Origin: Blastomussa wellsi
Taxonomy: Eukaryota; Cnidaria; Anthozoa; Scleractinia; Plerogyridae
Length of the DNA: 64,000 bases
Reading direction: 5' to 3'
Assembly (NCBI GenBank): GCA_947652115.1
Contig: OX393569.1
Location: 9,058,139-9,122,138 of the forward strand
Numbering within the stretch: position 1 is the first letter of the stretch; each line of letters opens with the position of its first letter. This document shows, one piece after another, positions 10,774 through 20,087 of the stretch. The notes beneath the pieces were generated by a model, which was not told the origin of the DNA, did not search any database, and saw nothing but the letters and a program-made list of their open reading frames with translations. A program made the translations under genes and the position numbers.

Positions 10774-11841
10774 TCACTCTGCAACTTTGGTGATGAAGTT
10801 AGATGTAGAGTCATATGTGAAGCTGATGTCTTCAAGATCTAGAAGAGCTTCACTGATTTCATCTGACTTAGCAGCTTTGGTTAAGTTCTTCTTGCTTAAA
10901 AATGCTTCAATTGTCTCTGTAAAAGCTGTAAACCAAACCTCTTGTCCATTTAAGTCAGCACAGAGTCTTGCAGTAATGTTTTTTGTTGCATTCTTTACTT
11001 TCTGTGAAGCACCACAATGTGGACACTGCGCAACGTTTTTTGCCGGCATATGTGGCATTTTTTTGTTGCATGTCTTTATTTGGCAGATAATGTATATGTT
11101 TAGCTTATCAACGAATTTGAATTCATCCACAGAGATATTTTTCTCTGCATTGGCCAGAAGTTCTGGTCCTTTGATGTTGTCAAGGGAAACTGTGGCATCT
11201 CCATCTTCAAATAAAGTGCTGGGAGTTGTGCCCAACAATGTGTTACCCGAGTAATTTTTGACGCTGAGGTTTTTAACATGGTAGCTTTTGCCATTCTTGA
11301 GTGTTTTTATAAGGTCATCCCATATGTGTATAGTTGAAGTTCCTTTCTCATCTTCAATCACACAGTCCTCTTTCACATATCCAATATCTCCGTTTCTTTT
11401 CTTTACTTCTTTTGCTTGCAACTCTCCAAGTGTTAATACACCTTTGACATTGACATGTTGGTTTCTAGTTAAACTTTTGATTTGGTCGAGTGTTATGTCA
11501 GATGCTTGATCATTTGACTTCCAGTCAGTTACAGCTGTTGGTTTCTGGAAGGGGAAGTCTATGTCAGATGAATGTGCCTCTAGAATTGTTGTTCCTTGAT
11601 TAATGAACAGTTGTTCATTTTCCTCTCTTGCACCAAGTATCTTTGTTGGGCTACCTGTGGTTTGCATGTGTTTTGCAATCTGATGGGATTTATGGTCAAA
11701 ACCAACTACTCTTTTGTATTTAGTAGGTGAAGTTTGTAATGTGAAGTTGTAGTAATTTCTTCCCTTTTTTGATTTTTGCATCAACGTTACATCATGAATG
11801 AAGCCAGTGTCACTTTCTTTGCGCTTCTGATTTGTTGTCAT
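10774..11841 (-). CDS. RPA-like single-strand DNA binding protein (Helentron-type)
   Basis: A 355-residue open frame begins at ATG 11841. Its layout fits the large subunit of replication protein A: an N-terminal OB-like part, a central OB-like segment (about residues 110-215, around VNVKGVLTLGELQ and CVIEDEKGTSTIHIWDD), and a C-terminal zinc-binding part with a Cys pair (CQIKTC, about residue 250) and a second pair (CPHCG, about residue 275). RPA-like proteins of this size are carried by many animal Helentrons, where they are thought to bind the single-strand intermediate. The next gene upstream on the same strand carries OTU and nuclease domains, also Helentron modules. The frame is intact. 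A host RPA paralogue is less likely because of the neighbour and the tandem array. Confidence 0.75.
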   Translation of the reverse strand: MTTNQKRKESDTGFIHDVTLMQKSKKGRNYYNFTLQTSPTKYKRVVGFDHKSHQIAKHMQTTGSPTKILGAREENEQLFINQGTTILEAHSSDIDFPFQKPTAVTDWKSNDQASDITLDQIKSLTRNQHVNVKGVLTLGELQAKEVKKRNGDIGYVKEDCVIEDEKGTSTIHIWDDLIKTLKNGKSYHVKNLSVKNYSGNTLLGTTPSTLFEDGDATVSLDNIKGPELLANAEKNISVDEFKFVDKLNIYIICQIKTCNKKMPHMPAKNVAQCPHCGASQKVKNATKNITARLCADLNGQEVWFTAFTETIEAFLSKKNLTKAAKSDEISEALLDLEDISFTYDSTSNFITKVAE

Positions 11842-12145
11842 GGCTAGAAAGAAATGAGAGAGATGTTAATATTGTAGAATGGAAATAGTTTCAATAAGAA
11901 ATAAATACAAAATACTTACCTAACTGTACATAGGTAAGTTAAAAATATTAAGAGTACAAAATTAATCTACAGCACATGTAATAAACACTTGTTTAGTTCA
12001 CAGAGTTGTGGAATAATTTTCATGACTAGATTTAGGAACATTTTCATTTTAGCTATGTAGGTTTGATTAAATTAGTTTTGTAGTGATGCACAAATAGTTA
12101 CCTAGAACTATTCAAGTTGAGTTTTGGATTGAAAGGGAACGTGGA

Positions 12146-13714
12146 TCAATTTATTTGAAATGGAAGGGACAACCAAATGGCCTTGTGATCAGTAAAATAT
12201 GTTTCTAATATCCCTGAAGAAACATAAAAATCAGGGATGTTTGTGTATATATGGTCAATGATTGTTCTGTTGTCAGTTGTATACTGTGAAATGAGTTGTT
12301 TGTAATTTCTTTCTGTAAACAGATTGTAAAGAGGCCTTCTTTCTACTTCATTCATCCAGTTGACATTAAAATCTCCAATAATAACTTTGTAGAATGACAT
12401 ATTTTGTAATACCTCGAGAAGCGAAGAACACAGAAGTCTTACCGAGATTTTTGGTGAGCGGTAGATTGCTATAACTGTTACATTTAGCAGGGTGGATAGT
12501 CTCACAGTGGTTATCTCAACCGCATGTGTCCTAGAACGACATGTATTTGCTGTTGTTGTTCTAAAAATCACTGAACTATCTGAAACTGTAGAGACATAGT
12601 GAATTTCATTGACATGGCCTAAGTATATTGTTCTTGGCTGTCCCTGTAGGCACACTGCAGGTTCAATAATTGTCCTTTCAGTAAAATTATTATGCGATTC
12701 TGTGATATGTATTCTTATATTGAGCGAATTTGCAACAGCTTGCACTATTAAACCATCACACCATGTTCCCTGTCTAGACATCCTGTTCAAATATTCTAAC
12801 CAGGAGTTTGCAACATTGCTCTCAATAAACTGTTCAGGGGAATGTCTCAGATATTGGATCCCAGCATGTCGAATAGCAAGATGAGAATTTGGACTTCCAA
12901 ATAATTGATGTGAAACCGCTTTAAAGAAGCAATCTCCATCACCACCAACATCTAGCGGTCTTAAGCCAAGTTCGCTTAATCTCCGAGTTAATACAAGATA
13001 TTCTGAAGGTCCTGGATTCAACTCAATATCACCGGACAATAACAGTTTCCTCCTTGCAACACAAAAATATTTACACTGCCCAAGATGTCTAGGATTTGAT
13101 TTGACATGTACATTATTTTCTGTAGAGTAACAGTAATTATTTATTTTATTTGGTGAAAAAGTAAGATCCAAATGTAAAATCCTACATGTCTGGTAACAAT
13201 TGTGATCAGATGAAGTGTTTTGAATTTTTTTGTCATGGACGGGTTTATTGTCTGAAGTTCTAAGTGACTGATTCTTGTGTTTTTTTAGGCCTCTGCAAAA
13301 AAACGAACTGAAGAAAGAGTCATTTCTACAATGGTGTATCACATACCACATTTTGTAATGAACTGCTATGCTTGTTAATCTAGATGATGGGGGAGTGAAA
13401 TTTCGCAGAGCTAATTTCATTCTTTTTCTACCGGTTCTTTTTTTCATGACCTTGAAAATTTTCCTTTCATTAATCCTAGAAGGTTCCCTGTCCCTGGATT
13501 TACGAGCTTCGTGGTATCTTTCCTTGCTTCTTACTGTGGCTCTGTAATCGATATTTACATCGACTCGATCCAAATATTTCACACCTTGAGCATGATTTCC
13601 CACAACCCGAAAGTACCCAAGAGACTGATAATATAGATGTTGCCTTGAAAATGAATTGTTTGAAAACAAGCTGTTCTGAGACAAACGAAACATACCGATG
13701 CATAAGCTCGACAT
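12146..13714 (-). CDS. 2A-OTU protease-endonuclease protein (Helentron-type fragment)
   Basis: A 522-residue open frame. Residues 1-220 are basic and match nothing I know. Residues 223-236 read LLLSGDIELNPGP, a 2A-like ribosome-skipping motif (D-x-E-x-N-P-G-P). Residues 245-375 are an OTU cysteine protease: GGDGDCFFKAVSHQLF with catalytic Cys262, and NEIHYVS with His372. Residues 400-515 resemble the C-terminal half of an exonuclease-endonuclease-phosphatase domain: IIGDFN (447-450), TIIDHIYTN (Asp-His 487-488) and FTDHKAIW (508-510). The N-terminal half of that nuclease is absent. Helentrons carry Rep-helicase, OTU and this nuclease; no Rep or helicase is seen here, so this is a partial or rearranged element. 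Start at ATG 13714 is the first in frame; true translation start uncertain. Confidence 0.75.
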   Translation of the reverse strand: MSSLCIGMFRLSQNSLFSNNSFSRQHLYYQSLGYFRVVGNHAQGVKYLDRVDVNIDYRATVRSKERYHEARKSRDREPSRINERKIFKVMKKRTGRKRMKLALRNFTPPSSRLTSIAVHYKMWYVIHHCRNDSFFSSFFCRGLKKHKNQSLRTSDNKPVHDKKIQNTSSDHNCYQTCRILHLDLTFSPNKINNYCYSTENNVHVKSNPRHLGQCKYFCVARRKLLLSGDIELNPGPSEYLVLTRRLSELGLRPLDVGGDGDCFFKAVSHQLFGSPNSHLAIRHAGIQYLRHSPEQFIESNVANSWLEYLNRMSRQGTWCDGLIVQAVANSLNIRIHITESHNNFTERTIIEPAVCLQGQPRTIYLGHVNEIHYVSTVSDSSVIFRTTTANTCRSRTHAVEITTVRLSTLLNVTVIAIYRSPKISVRLLCSSLLEVLQNMSFYKVIIGDFNVNWMNEVERRPLYNLFTERNYKQLISQYTTDNRTIIDHIYTNIPDFYVSSGILETYFTDHKAIWLSLPFQIN

Positions 13715-13980
13715 TTACTGCAATTCCATAACTGAACAAAATTTCACTTTAACACTACGTTCAACAACCACATTTTGAGCCCAACTTCCCAAGAACTGGA
13801 TAAGATTTTTATACAAAAATAAATTGTTAAGTGACTTACTTAACCATGATAAATTTGACAATAAGCCAAGTTTCAAAGTTCTGCTCAACCCGGAGAAAGC
13901 ACAATGTAGAACTAATTCTGGAAACGTACACATGCACGTGGTGAATGGCATTGTTGTGAATCGCTTGAATGGGAACTTTA

Positions 13981-14053
13981 TTTTAGTATTCTGATCTTGT
14001 AACCGTGATAGTTGGCTCATTTTAGTATTCTGATCTTGTAACCGTGATAGTTC
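13981..14053. repeat. Two tandem copies of a 37-bp unit
   Basis: TTTTAGTATTCTGATCTTGT followed by AACCGTGATAGTT occurs twice in succession, just upstream of the 2A-OTU gene. The open frame at 13715-14185 covers this repeat, lies in another phase and shows no recognised domain. Confidence 0.7.
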
Positions 14054-14189
14054 ACGCTGACTTTGTGACCAAAGTGGTCGAATTTTGCAAACAACAAGCA
14101 AAAATTTCGATTTTGACACTTTCGCCAAACGCGAGGAACTGCAAAAACCATCATTGGTGCCGCGCGAAGGAGAGTCATTTTGCAACGAT

Positions 14190-14819
14190 TTCCAACGGTC
14201 CGTAAAGCAAGTATCAATCCAGAATGTCCAAGAGTTGTTTCTTCAGCTTAGAGCAGAAATTTAGAGAACAAAACTTACCGGAAAACCACGCACTCTGCAG
14301 TGAACCAGTGACCACCCTGTCGAAAACACGTATGAAATAGACCTTGTTGAAATCACACTCTAACGCATGTGAGTCCCTCGTGCGATTTCGCTTGTGATTG
14401 GTCCAAATTAAACGCCTGACCGAATCCTTGGCAACACGGATAGCACACGCAGGCAGCTCGTTGCGCTTTCACACGTGATTGGTCGGAATTGACTCGACCG
14501 CCCCTCCTCGGCATCACAGATCACTTATTGATTAGCGATTGCATATCGAAAGGTTAACAAACTTTTTAACAAACTTTTTTTCCGTCTTAGTGTCTAGCTG
14601 CGCATGCGCAGTAGACACAAAAAGGACTGCTCGTAGTCTAAACTAATCATGACCAGAAGTACCGCTCTTTTGTGTGGTGAACTTCACCACAGACGGTTCA
14701 CTTGTGAAATCTTTATTTGCAGCCAGCGACTCAACATAGTATGTTGTAAAAGCGAACAAATCTTTCAGCAAATAGAATTACACCGACGGTGAAATACTGA
14801 CTTGTTTTATCCACGCAGA
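14190..14819. other. No gene seen
   Basis: A possible splice donor on the minus strand (GGTAAGTTTTG, near 14280) follows the upstream end of the Helentron-type genes, but I find no matching exon. CACGTGATTGGTC-like phrases recur at about 14390 and 14470. Nothing else recognised. Confidence 0.3.
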
Positions 14820-14965
14820 GCCAGACCCCAAGCTATAACGGATCACATAACGCTGAATCACACTGCTTCCTCGGGATATCAGACCCATATCACGTTCCAT
14901 TTTAGCAACGCTTGGTTTGTGCCTGTAAAGAGCACGCGAAGCTGGACCTCGGGTTGACCTGTAAT
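14820..14965 (-). pseudogene. Decayed fibronectin type III exon
   Basis: On the minus strand, after an AG near 14962, one frame reads PEVQLRVLFTGTNQALLKWN, which fits an FN3 B-C strand with its Trp. A different frame then reads GSSVIQRYVIRYSLGSGSAW, which fits the following strands with the conserved Tyr. A frame change and several stops lie between the two halves. The gene would be an FN3-containing receptor or adhesion protein, product not identifiable. Confidence 0.45.
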
Positions 14966-15649
14966 GGAGCAGGAAGAGAGTTACACGTGCTCTAACACAT
15001 TGCTTTCTTTCCTTCTGCCTTTTTTTTCACTATCCCTGTTGCCGGTTAACAAACAGTAAAAGTATTTATTCATTTTTCATTTAGGAACGAGTCCAGCCTT
15101 CACCGTGTAAGTTAGGTTTCGTTTAGTTTTATTGTACTTATTGTACCGGCCAGATCTAGATGTAGTCTTCTCGAGTGATTGTTTTTGTATGCATTAGTTG
15201 TTGTATATCAGCTTCTTACTCTAGTCATGTCTTGGCATACACACCTTTTCATTAGTATCGAATTAGTATACCGTTAAACCCCAAGGGTTGCACCACTGCC
15301 TTGGTCGGGGGTACACGTTCCCCATTTTTTTTCACCTGCTGGTTTTTAGGGGTTTTCGTGTCCGGCTTTGGTGTATAGCGGTATATATGTTGAATAAACG
15401 GCACGGTGGCTTGGCTGGCCCCATATAATATATAATGATTTTGTGTTGTGTTCCGGTTGAGCAGTGGAGGCTCTATCCTGGTTAGGCATGCACGAATAAC
15501 ACCTATCATCGTAGCTGTATAAAGGTGTACTAAAAAACCCCTTCAAATTCAAATTTAACATTGCACTAGCGATGGCAGGCGTTTCGACAAAGTATGTTTT
15601 AACCTCCATATTCTGAGGCAAAAGACTAAGGTTTTGTAGCTCACCATCT

Positions 15650-16020
15650 TAAGAGGTTGTAAGAAAACTTCGTCACTAAATCTTTTCCCTACTTTACTCT
15701 GGACAGCAACACGTGCTATGTAATTGGTGAAGGGCCTCAGTTTTCCTATCACCAGTTCAGAGACGCTGGCTCCAACAGTAACTGAACTGGGAACCAGAAA
15801 CATATCCTGTAATGACTGTTGACTCTATCCTGGAATGACTGTTGACTCTATCCTGGAATGACTGTTGACTCTAGCATTTTCACACAGTAGCTCAATATAG
15901 GGCTGTTTGAATTCTTGGGTTCTTTCCATTGTATCAGCACTGCAGTGCTGTTGAGTGGTGTTACTGTGACTTCCACGGGTGGATCAAGCAGTGGAGGGCC
16001 TTTTTGGAGTTTCAGTGCAC
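15650..16020 (-). pseudogene. Decayed fibronectin type III domain
   Basis: The minus strand gives PPLLDPPVEVTVTPLNSTAV then LIQWKEPKNSNSPILSY, a typical FN3 A to C strand region. A second frame gives ASVSELVIGKLRPFTNYIAR and VAVQSKVGKRFSDE, the E to G strands with the conserved L-x-P-x-T-x-Y. The two halves are separated by three direct copies of a 23-bp unit (15808-15875) that bring in stop codons and shift the frame. The segment at 14820-14965 may be from the same ancestral gene. Confidence 0.6.
15808..15875. repeat. Three tandem copies of a 23-bp unit
   Basis: The unit TCCTGGAATGACTGTTGACT plus CTA is repeated three times, the first with a minor change. It lies in the middle of the FN3 pseudo-domain. 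Confidence 0.85.
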
Positions 16021-16694
16021 AAGGGACAGGGGTTAACTTATCTTATTTTCAAAGAACAAGGATTATCTTTACTTTTAACATTTTAGGGCGAGTTCGTATC
16101 TTGGGCCGCGCAACTTGACGGCCATTTTTGAGCAATATGCGTTATTTATTCATTTTCCTTCTCGAATTTTCACTAAACATGCTGAATTTTAGAAATATGC
16201 ATTTAAAAAATTTGCTTTGCATACACTTTAAAGACCAGGATCTGGTTCGAGAAAGATGGGACTGTTTGCAGTAGTCTCGTTCAGAGAATGTTATACAAAT
16301 TCTACTTGTTTATTCCTAGCACTGGCCAGCCCTTTTTGCGCTTTGTCAAAAAGTGCAACGGCCGGGAAATAACTTTTTTAAATAATTGAAGTTTGCATAA
16401 TTTATGAATCGCAACGTTAAAATACTTGGCTCAAGATTGTACTCACCAAGTTTGAAGGATGTAGGTGGGATAGAAATCGCGTTTTTAATTCCCCTGTCTG
16501 TAAATGCGAAATTGTAAATGTTGAAAGCCTTTGGAGTAAGACCCGAGTGATGATCAGCATCCACTGAAGAAAATTTCTGCAATTTTGAGCACTTAAAACT
16601 TTCATTATCACAGAGAGGGTATACAATGTACATTGCACATGTAGAACTTGTTATGCTAAAATGTTGATCAGTGCAAGCTCCCTCCTCAAAAAGT

Positions 16695-16794
16695 ATATTT
16701 TGTCTCCACTCCACAACAGAAACAACACACGCAAAGCTGAACCAAATAAGTTTATTTTGGAAGGGCCTGGCAAGAACCAACCCAAACAGTATAT
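16695..16794. repeat. Split direct repeat B2 (outer end)
   Basis: This 100-bp copy, running from ATATTTTGTCTCCACTCC to CCCAAACAGTATAT, matches 18023-18122 without visible difference. It marks the 3' end of the tyrosine-recombinase element. Confidence 0.9.
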
Positions 16795-16897
16795 CTATAA
16801 CTACTTAGAAACTACATAACAACTCCTTCATAAAACTACAAACTAGATCTCCAAGCACACAGGCTTAGTATGAGAAAGGCTTAAACCGCAACTCTAT

Positions 16898-16902
<5 letters not shown>

Positions 16903-16934
<32 letters not shown>

Positions 16935-16979
16935 ATTTACAATTGCGAGCCGATAGGCGAGCAATTGTAAAGCCCATAC

Positions 16980-17003
<24 letters not shown>
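16903..17003. repeat. Hairpin in the A2-B2 spacer
   Basis: GATCTGTATGGGC and TTACAATTGC pair with GCAATTGTAA and GCCCATACAGATC around a short GAGCCGATAGGC loop. The outer GATAAAATAT / AATATTTTATC also pair. Confidence 0.75.
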
Positions 17004-17019
<16 letters not shown>

Positions 17020-17220
17020 ACAATAAATTGAATGCAAAGTATTGTTATTCGATTCCATTGTGCTTTGCATTTTAATCAGTAAAGATCTGTATCAAAAGTT
17101 AATTCTACTCTTGATTTGTATTGGGGTTTACAGAGCATTCATGTGACCTAAATAGTACCTTTGCATTGGATCTACTCCTTATGAATTATTAATGAATTTT
17201 ACAATATTAAATCACGATCT

Positions 17221-17500
17221 ACATGGGCTACTTCCCCTAATAAGCTCTCAAGCTTATAGTGCCAGATAGGCTGGGGAACAACAACTCCGACATTACACAA
17301 GAATATAAGCTAAACAGGCCATCTCATACTGTAGGTCATGCACTTGACCTACTTCCCCAAATAAGCTCTCAAGCTCAGTGCCAGTTAGGCTGCCAGTTAG
17401 GCTGGGGAACAACAACTCCCACATTACATTAGACTATAAGCTAGACAGGCCGTCTTATACTAAAGATTGTCCATTAGGCCTGCGTTCCCAAATAAGCTCT
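17221..17500. repeat. Tandem repeat, two and a half units of about 120 bp
   Basis: The phrases CTACTTCCCC, AATAAGCTCTCAAGCT, GGCTGGGGAACAACAACTCC, ACATTACA and TATAAGCTA-ACAGGCC recur at 17228, 17349 and (truncated) 17478. They lie in the spacer of the tyrosine-recombinase element. Confidence 0.75.
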
Positions 17501-17837
17501 CGGGCTGGGGAAACATGAACAAAAAATATAAAAAAGACCAAAGAAGTACATTGAAATACAATAAAAAATCATAAAGTAAACCTAGTAGAGCTGAGCAACC
17601 GCTAACAAAACAAATGCGGTTAACACGGAGGCCAGAAAAAACCTGCCAGAAAAAACCCCTGTGGGGAAAAAATGTGCAGGAAATCTGGGTAGGAACCAAG
17701 GCTCATGCTCCAAGTGATTATTAGCCCATCCTACGAAGGCTTTACAAAAGTAAAAAATCAATAGAAAAAGGAACAGTCGATCCTGTCAGACTGAAGGCAT
17801 CTGCAAAAGAAAAATACTAAACAAGAAAAAGTTAAAC

Positions 17838-18122
17838 TAAACGAAACGAAAAATACGCGGTTGGTTCTGAAGCCTAGATGACAACCACGTGTTATACTCT
17901 GTCTTTTATATCCCTACACAATTACCCATGATGCCCCCGCCTGGAACCCAGGCCTTGTTGTATCCCGTGCCGACAAAATAGTTATTTCAGCCTTGTTCGC
18001 TCGCTCACTCGTCAGAAATAACATATTTTGTCTCCACTCCACAACAGAAACAACACACGCAAAGCTGAACCAAATAAGTTTATTTTGGAAGGGCCTGGCA
18101 AGAACCAACCCAAACAGTATAT
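17838..18122. repeat. Internal split repeats (A2 17838-18024, B1 18023-18122)
   Basis: The 17838-18024 part matches 20088-20274. The adjoining 18023-18122 part matches 16695-16794. Their abutment, with the two partners at opposite ends of the element, is the structural proof of the split direct repeat arrangement. Confidence 0.9.
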
Positions 18123-18162
18123 AGACAGACAAAGTATTGGGGAAGGGGAGAAAAATTGACTC

Positions 18163-19365
18163 TCAAAGCCCAAGAAATTTGGAGACTGCGAGCCTTTGCT
18201 CCAGATCATCGTCGACGTAAATGTCTTTGGCCTGGACTGACTTCCAGCGTCCGTGACGCTGAAACACTCTGTCGTTGACACCATTGTTAGCAGCCATAGT
18301 AGCGCCTCCTGAGCGGAGAGAGTGCAGCCCGAACCTGGAGGGGTCAGCCCCTATGGACTTCAAATCCCGTCTAAAAGCTTCCCTTATAGTGGTGTAACTG
18401 ATAGGCTTGTCGGGGGCCACTAACCTACAAGCCCCCTTACCTCTAGAAATGGGTCTAAAAATCAGTTCCCTGGACTCGGGAGAGATTTGAAAATTAGTAA
18501 GATACCTTCTAAGCAGTTTAACAGGACAAGCGCAACTAGAAAGCTCAGAAATGACGACTTCATCGCCTCTACGAAGTTGGTCGTTCTTACTTTTATGAAT
18601 CTTAATAACCATGAAACCGTCGTTGAAGAAAATGTCATTTCTCCTAATTCTTGAAACGTCATCAAACCTAAAGAAGCCAGCAAATGACAAAACATACATA
18701 GTAATGTTGCGCAATTCAACAGGGTTATCAAGGTTAGACCTGCCAATAATATCATGAATCAAACTAGATGAAACGGGTTCTTTGCGGTTAACAAGACCAG
18801 TACCAAGGATTCTTTTAGAAGCAGACCTGACTGCCTCTACAATAGGGTTATCGGTGGGGGAGGGGATACCAGCCATACTATGAGCCCATTTAATGCCGTA
18901 AAAGGCAGAATCTACCACGCTGGGGGATTGAGACTGTTCAATAAGGTGTTGCAGATACAATGCAACATGAAAGGGATTTGCGGGGAAAACGTTCCCATTA
19001 AACATACTAATGGCGAACTCCTTCCACTTGCGGTATGCACGGTGGTACAGTAAAGACGTACTGTTGGCCTTTGAGGAAAGGACTGTCACTTTCAATCTGT
19101 CCGTTAATCCTGAGACTGGACCATCTGGGAGCACATTCTGGTTGAAGTCCCAAAAGCCGGACCGGAAGACATGGAGTCTTCCGCGAACTGTGTGCTGAAC
19201 GGGAGAATCAAAAGCAACAGAGCATTGTGGAAAATCAGTGCAAGAAACAAAATCATGATTGAAAACGGGGTGATTCTGATCGATCAGCGCTTCGGAAATC
19301 AAATCACTAGAATCGCTTGTAAAACAAGAAGAGACTACACCTGATAAGTCCTGAACGTCATCCAG
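18163..19365 (-). CDS. Tyrosine recombinase of split-direct-repeat retroelement
   Basis: The frame is open from directly after the gag stop (19365) to 18163. The first 60 or so residues include VQHTVRGRLHVF, which resembles the short segment before the reverse transcriptase in DIRS/Ngaro polyproteins, fused to the recombinase start (GLTDRLKVTVL). A helical N-terminal core-binding part follows (YHRAYRKWKEFAISMFNG). The catalytic part has Arg in FAGFFRFDDVSRIRRND, a Lys-bearing turn (IKIHKSKND), the HSLRSGG box (His-x-x-Arg), HGRWKS and the nucleophile Tyr in DIYVDD. All expected catalytic residues are present, so it could be active. No ATG is near the start; it may be made by reading through the UGA after gag, or start within. 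It would join or excise circular copies of the element in the nucleus. Confidence 0.85.
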   Translation of the reverse strand: MDDVQDLSGVVSSCFTSDSSDLISEALIDQNHPVFNHDFVSCTDFPQCSVAFDSPVQHTVRGRLHVFRSGFWDFNQNVLPDGPVSGLTDRLKVTVLSSKANSTSLLYHRAYRKWKEFAISMFNGNVFPANPFHVALYLQHLIEQSQSPSVVDSAFYGIKWAHSMAGIPSPTDNPIVEAVRSASKRILGTGLVNRKEPVSSSLIHDIIGRSNLDNPVELRNITMYVLSFAGFFRFDDVSRIRRNDIFFNDGFMVIKIHKSKNDQLRRGDEVVISELSSCACPVKLLRRYLTNFQISPESRELIFRPISRGKGACRLVAPDKPISYTTIREAFRRDLKSIGADPSRFGLHSLRSGGATMAANNGVNDRVFQRHGRWKSVQAKDIYVDDDLEQRLAVSKFLGL

Positions 19366-20064
19366 TCACTTCGAAGATGAGGCAGCCTGCTTGGGCAATG
19401 CTGGGCAACAAGCACGCCAGTGCCCGGGCTTTCCACAAGCGAAACAGGTGCCAGTATTCGGGCGACGAGGCTGGAAACCAGGATTAACAACACCAGACTG
19501 GAAGGACTGGGCTTGTGGCTGGGCGTTTGAAGTGGATCTGTCAGGCGGCGAGAACTTCTTGGCCGACGGCATATTCGAAGCCTTCTTCTTCTTACGAGCA
19601 GAAAGAGAAACACGAGCACGTCTCTCGGCGCTATAGATGCGCTTTTCGTCCTCCGAGTCGTCCGCTAAGTCGTGTTGTTTATACTCATCTACGGTGCACC
19701 AGCCAAACTCTGACTTGTCGGCTAAGAGTATATGTTTCTGGCGTTCGCTAAGTAGCTTCTCACCTTCCTCGAGGTCAAGTTTGACTTTCTCAAGCCGGGA
19801 TTTTTCCGCCGCCGACTTGGCACTGTCCAAAGTTTCTGCAAGCTTGAGGTTAAACTTATATTGATCTTCGTTCGCTCTTCGTTTAAATTTGTGCGGTTCT
19901 TGATACTTGATCTTCTTAATTTCTTGCATTTGGAGCTCCGCAGAAGCGTCGTTGGCACGTTTTATCTGGCCAACGGTGTCTTTGAGAAGTTCCTTGAAAT
20001 CTGACATTAACTTCTCGTTGTTAGTTGTGATAAGCTCAGAAACGTCGTCCTTGCTGACCGCCAT
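19366..20064 (-). CDS. Gag-like zinc-knuckle protein of the tyrosine-recombinase element
   Basis: I chose ATG 20064 (context ATCATGG, start MAVSKDDVSELITTNN), because the longer open frame to 20133 enters the terminal repeat. The 232-residue product has a charged helical or coiled-coil N-terminal half (about residues 10-110), a basic stretch (ARKKKKA), a low-complexity Pro/Gln/Ser region and a CCHC zinc knuckle near the C terminus (CFACGKPGHWRACC, C-x2-C-x4-H-x4-C). This is the expected nucleic-acid-packaging protein of the element. It ends at a UGA (19366-19368) with the next base C, after which the same frame stays open into the recombinase. Confidence 0.8.
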   Translation of the reverse strand: MAVSKDDVSELITTNNEKLMSDFKELLKDTVGQIKRANDASAELQMQEIKKIKYQEPHKFKRRANEDQYKFNLKLAETLDSAKSAAEKSRLEKVKLDLEEGEKLLSERQKHILLADKSEFGWCTVDEYKQHDLADDSEDEKRIYSAERRARVSLSARKKKKASNMPSAKKFSPPDRSTSNAQPQAQSFQSGVVNPGFQPRRPNTGTCFACGKPGHWRACCPALPKQAASSSK

Positions 20065-20087
20065 GATAAAAGTCGAAGAAAGGACAA

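Noticed and set aside
13715..14185. 156-codon frame upstream of the 2A-OTU gene
   Set aside because: It contains a direct DNA repeat, is in a different phase and shows no domain; cannot be shown to be part of the protein.
16346..16780. 144-codon minus-strand frame at the 3' end of the tyrosine-recombinase element
   Set aside because: Part of it lies in the B2 repeat and also appears in the 17914-18132 frame through the duplicate; no domain.
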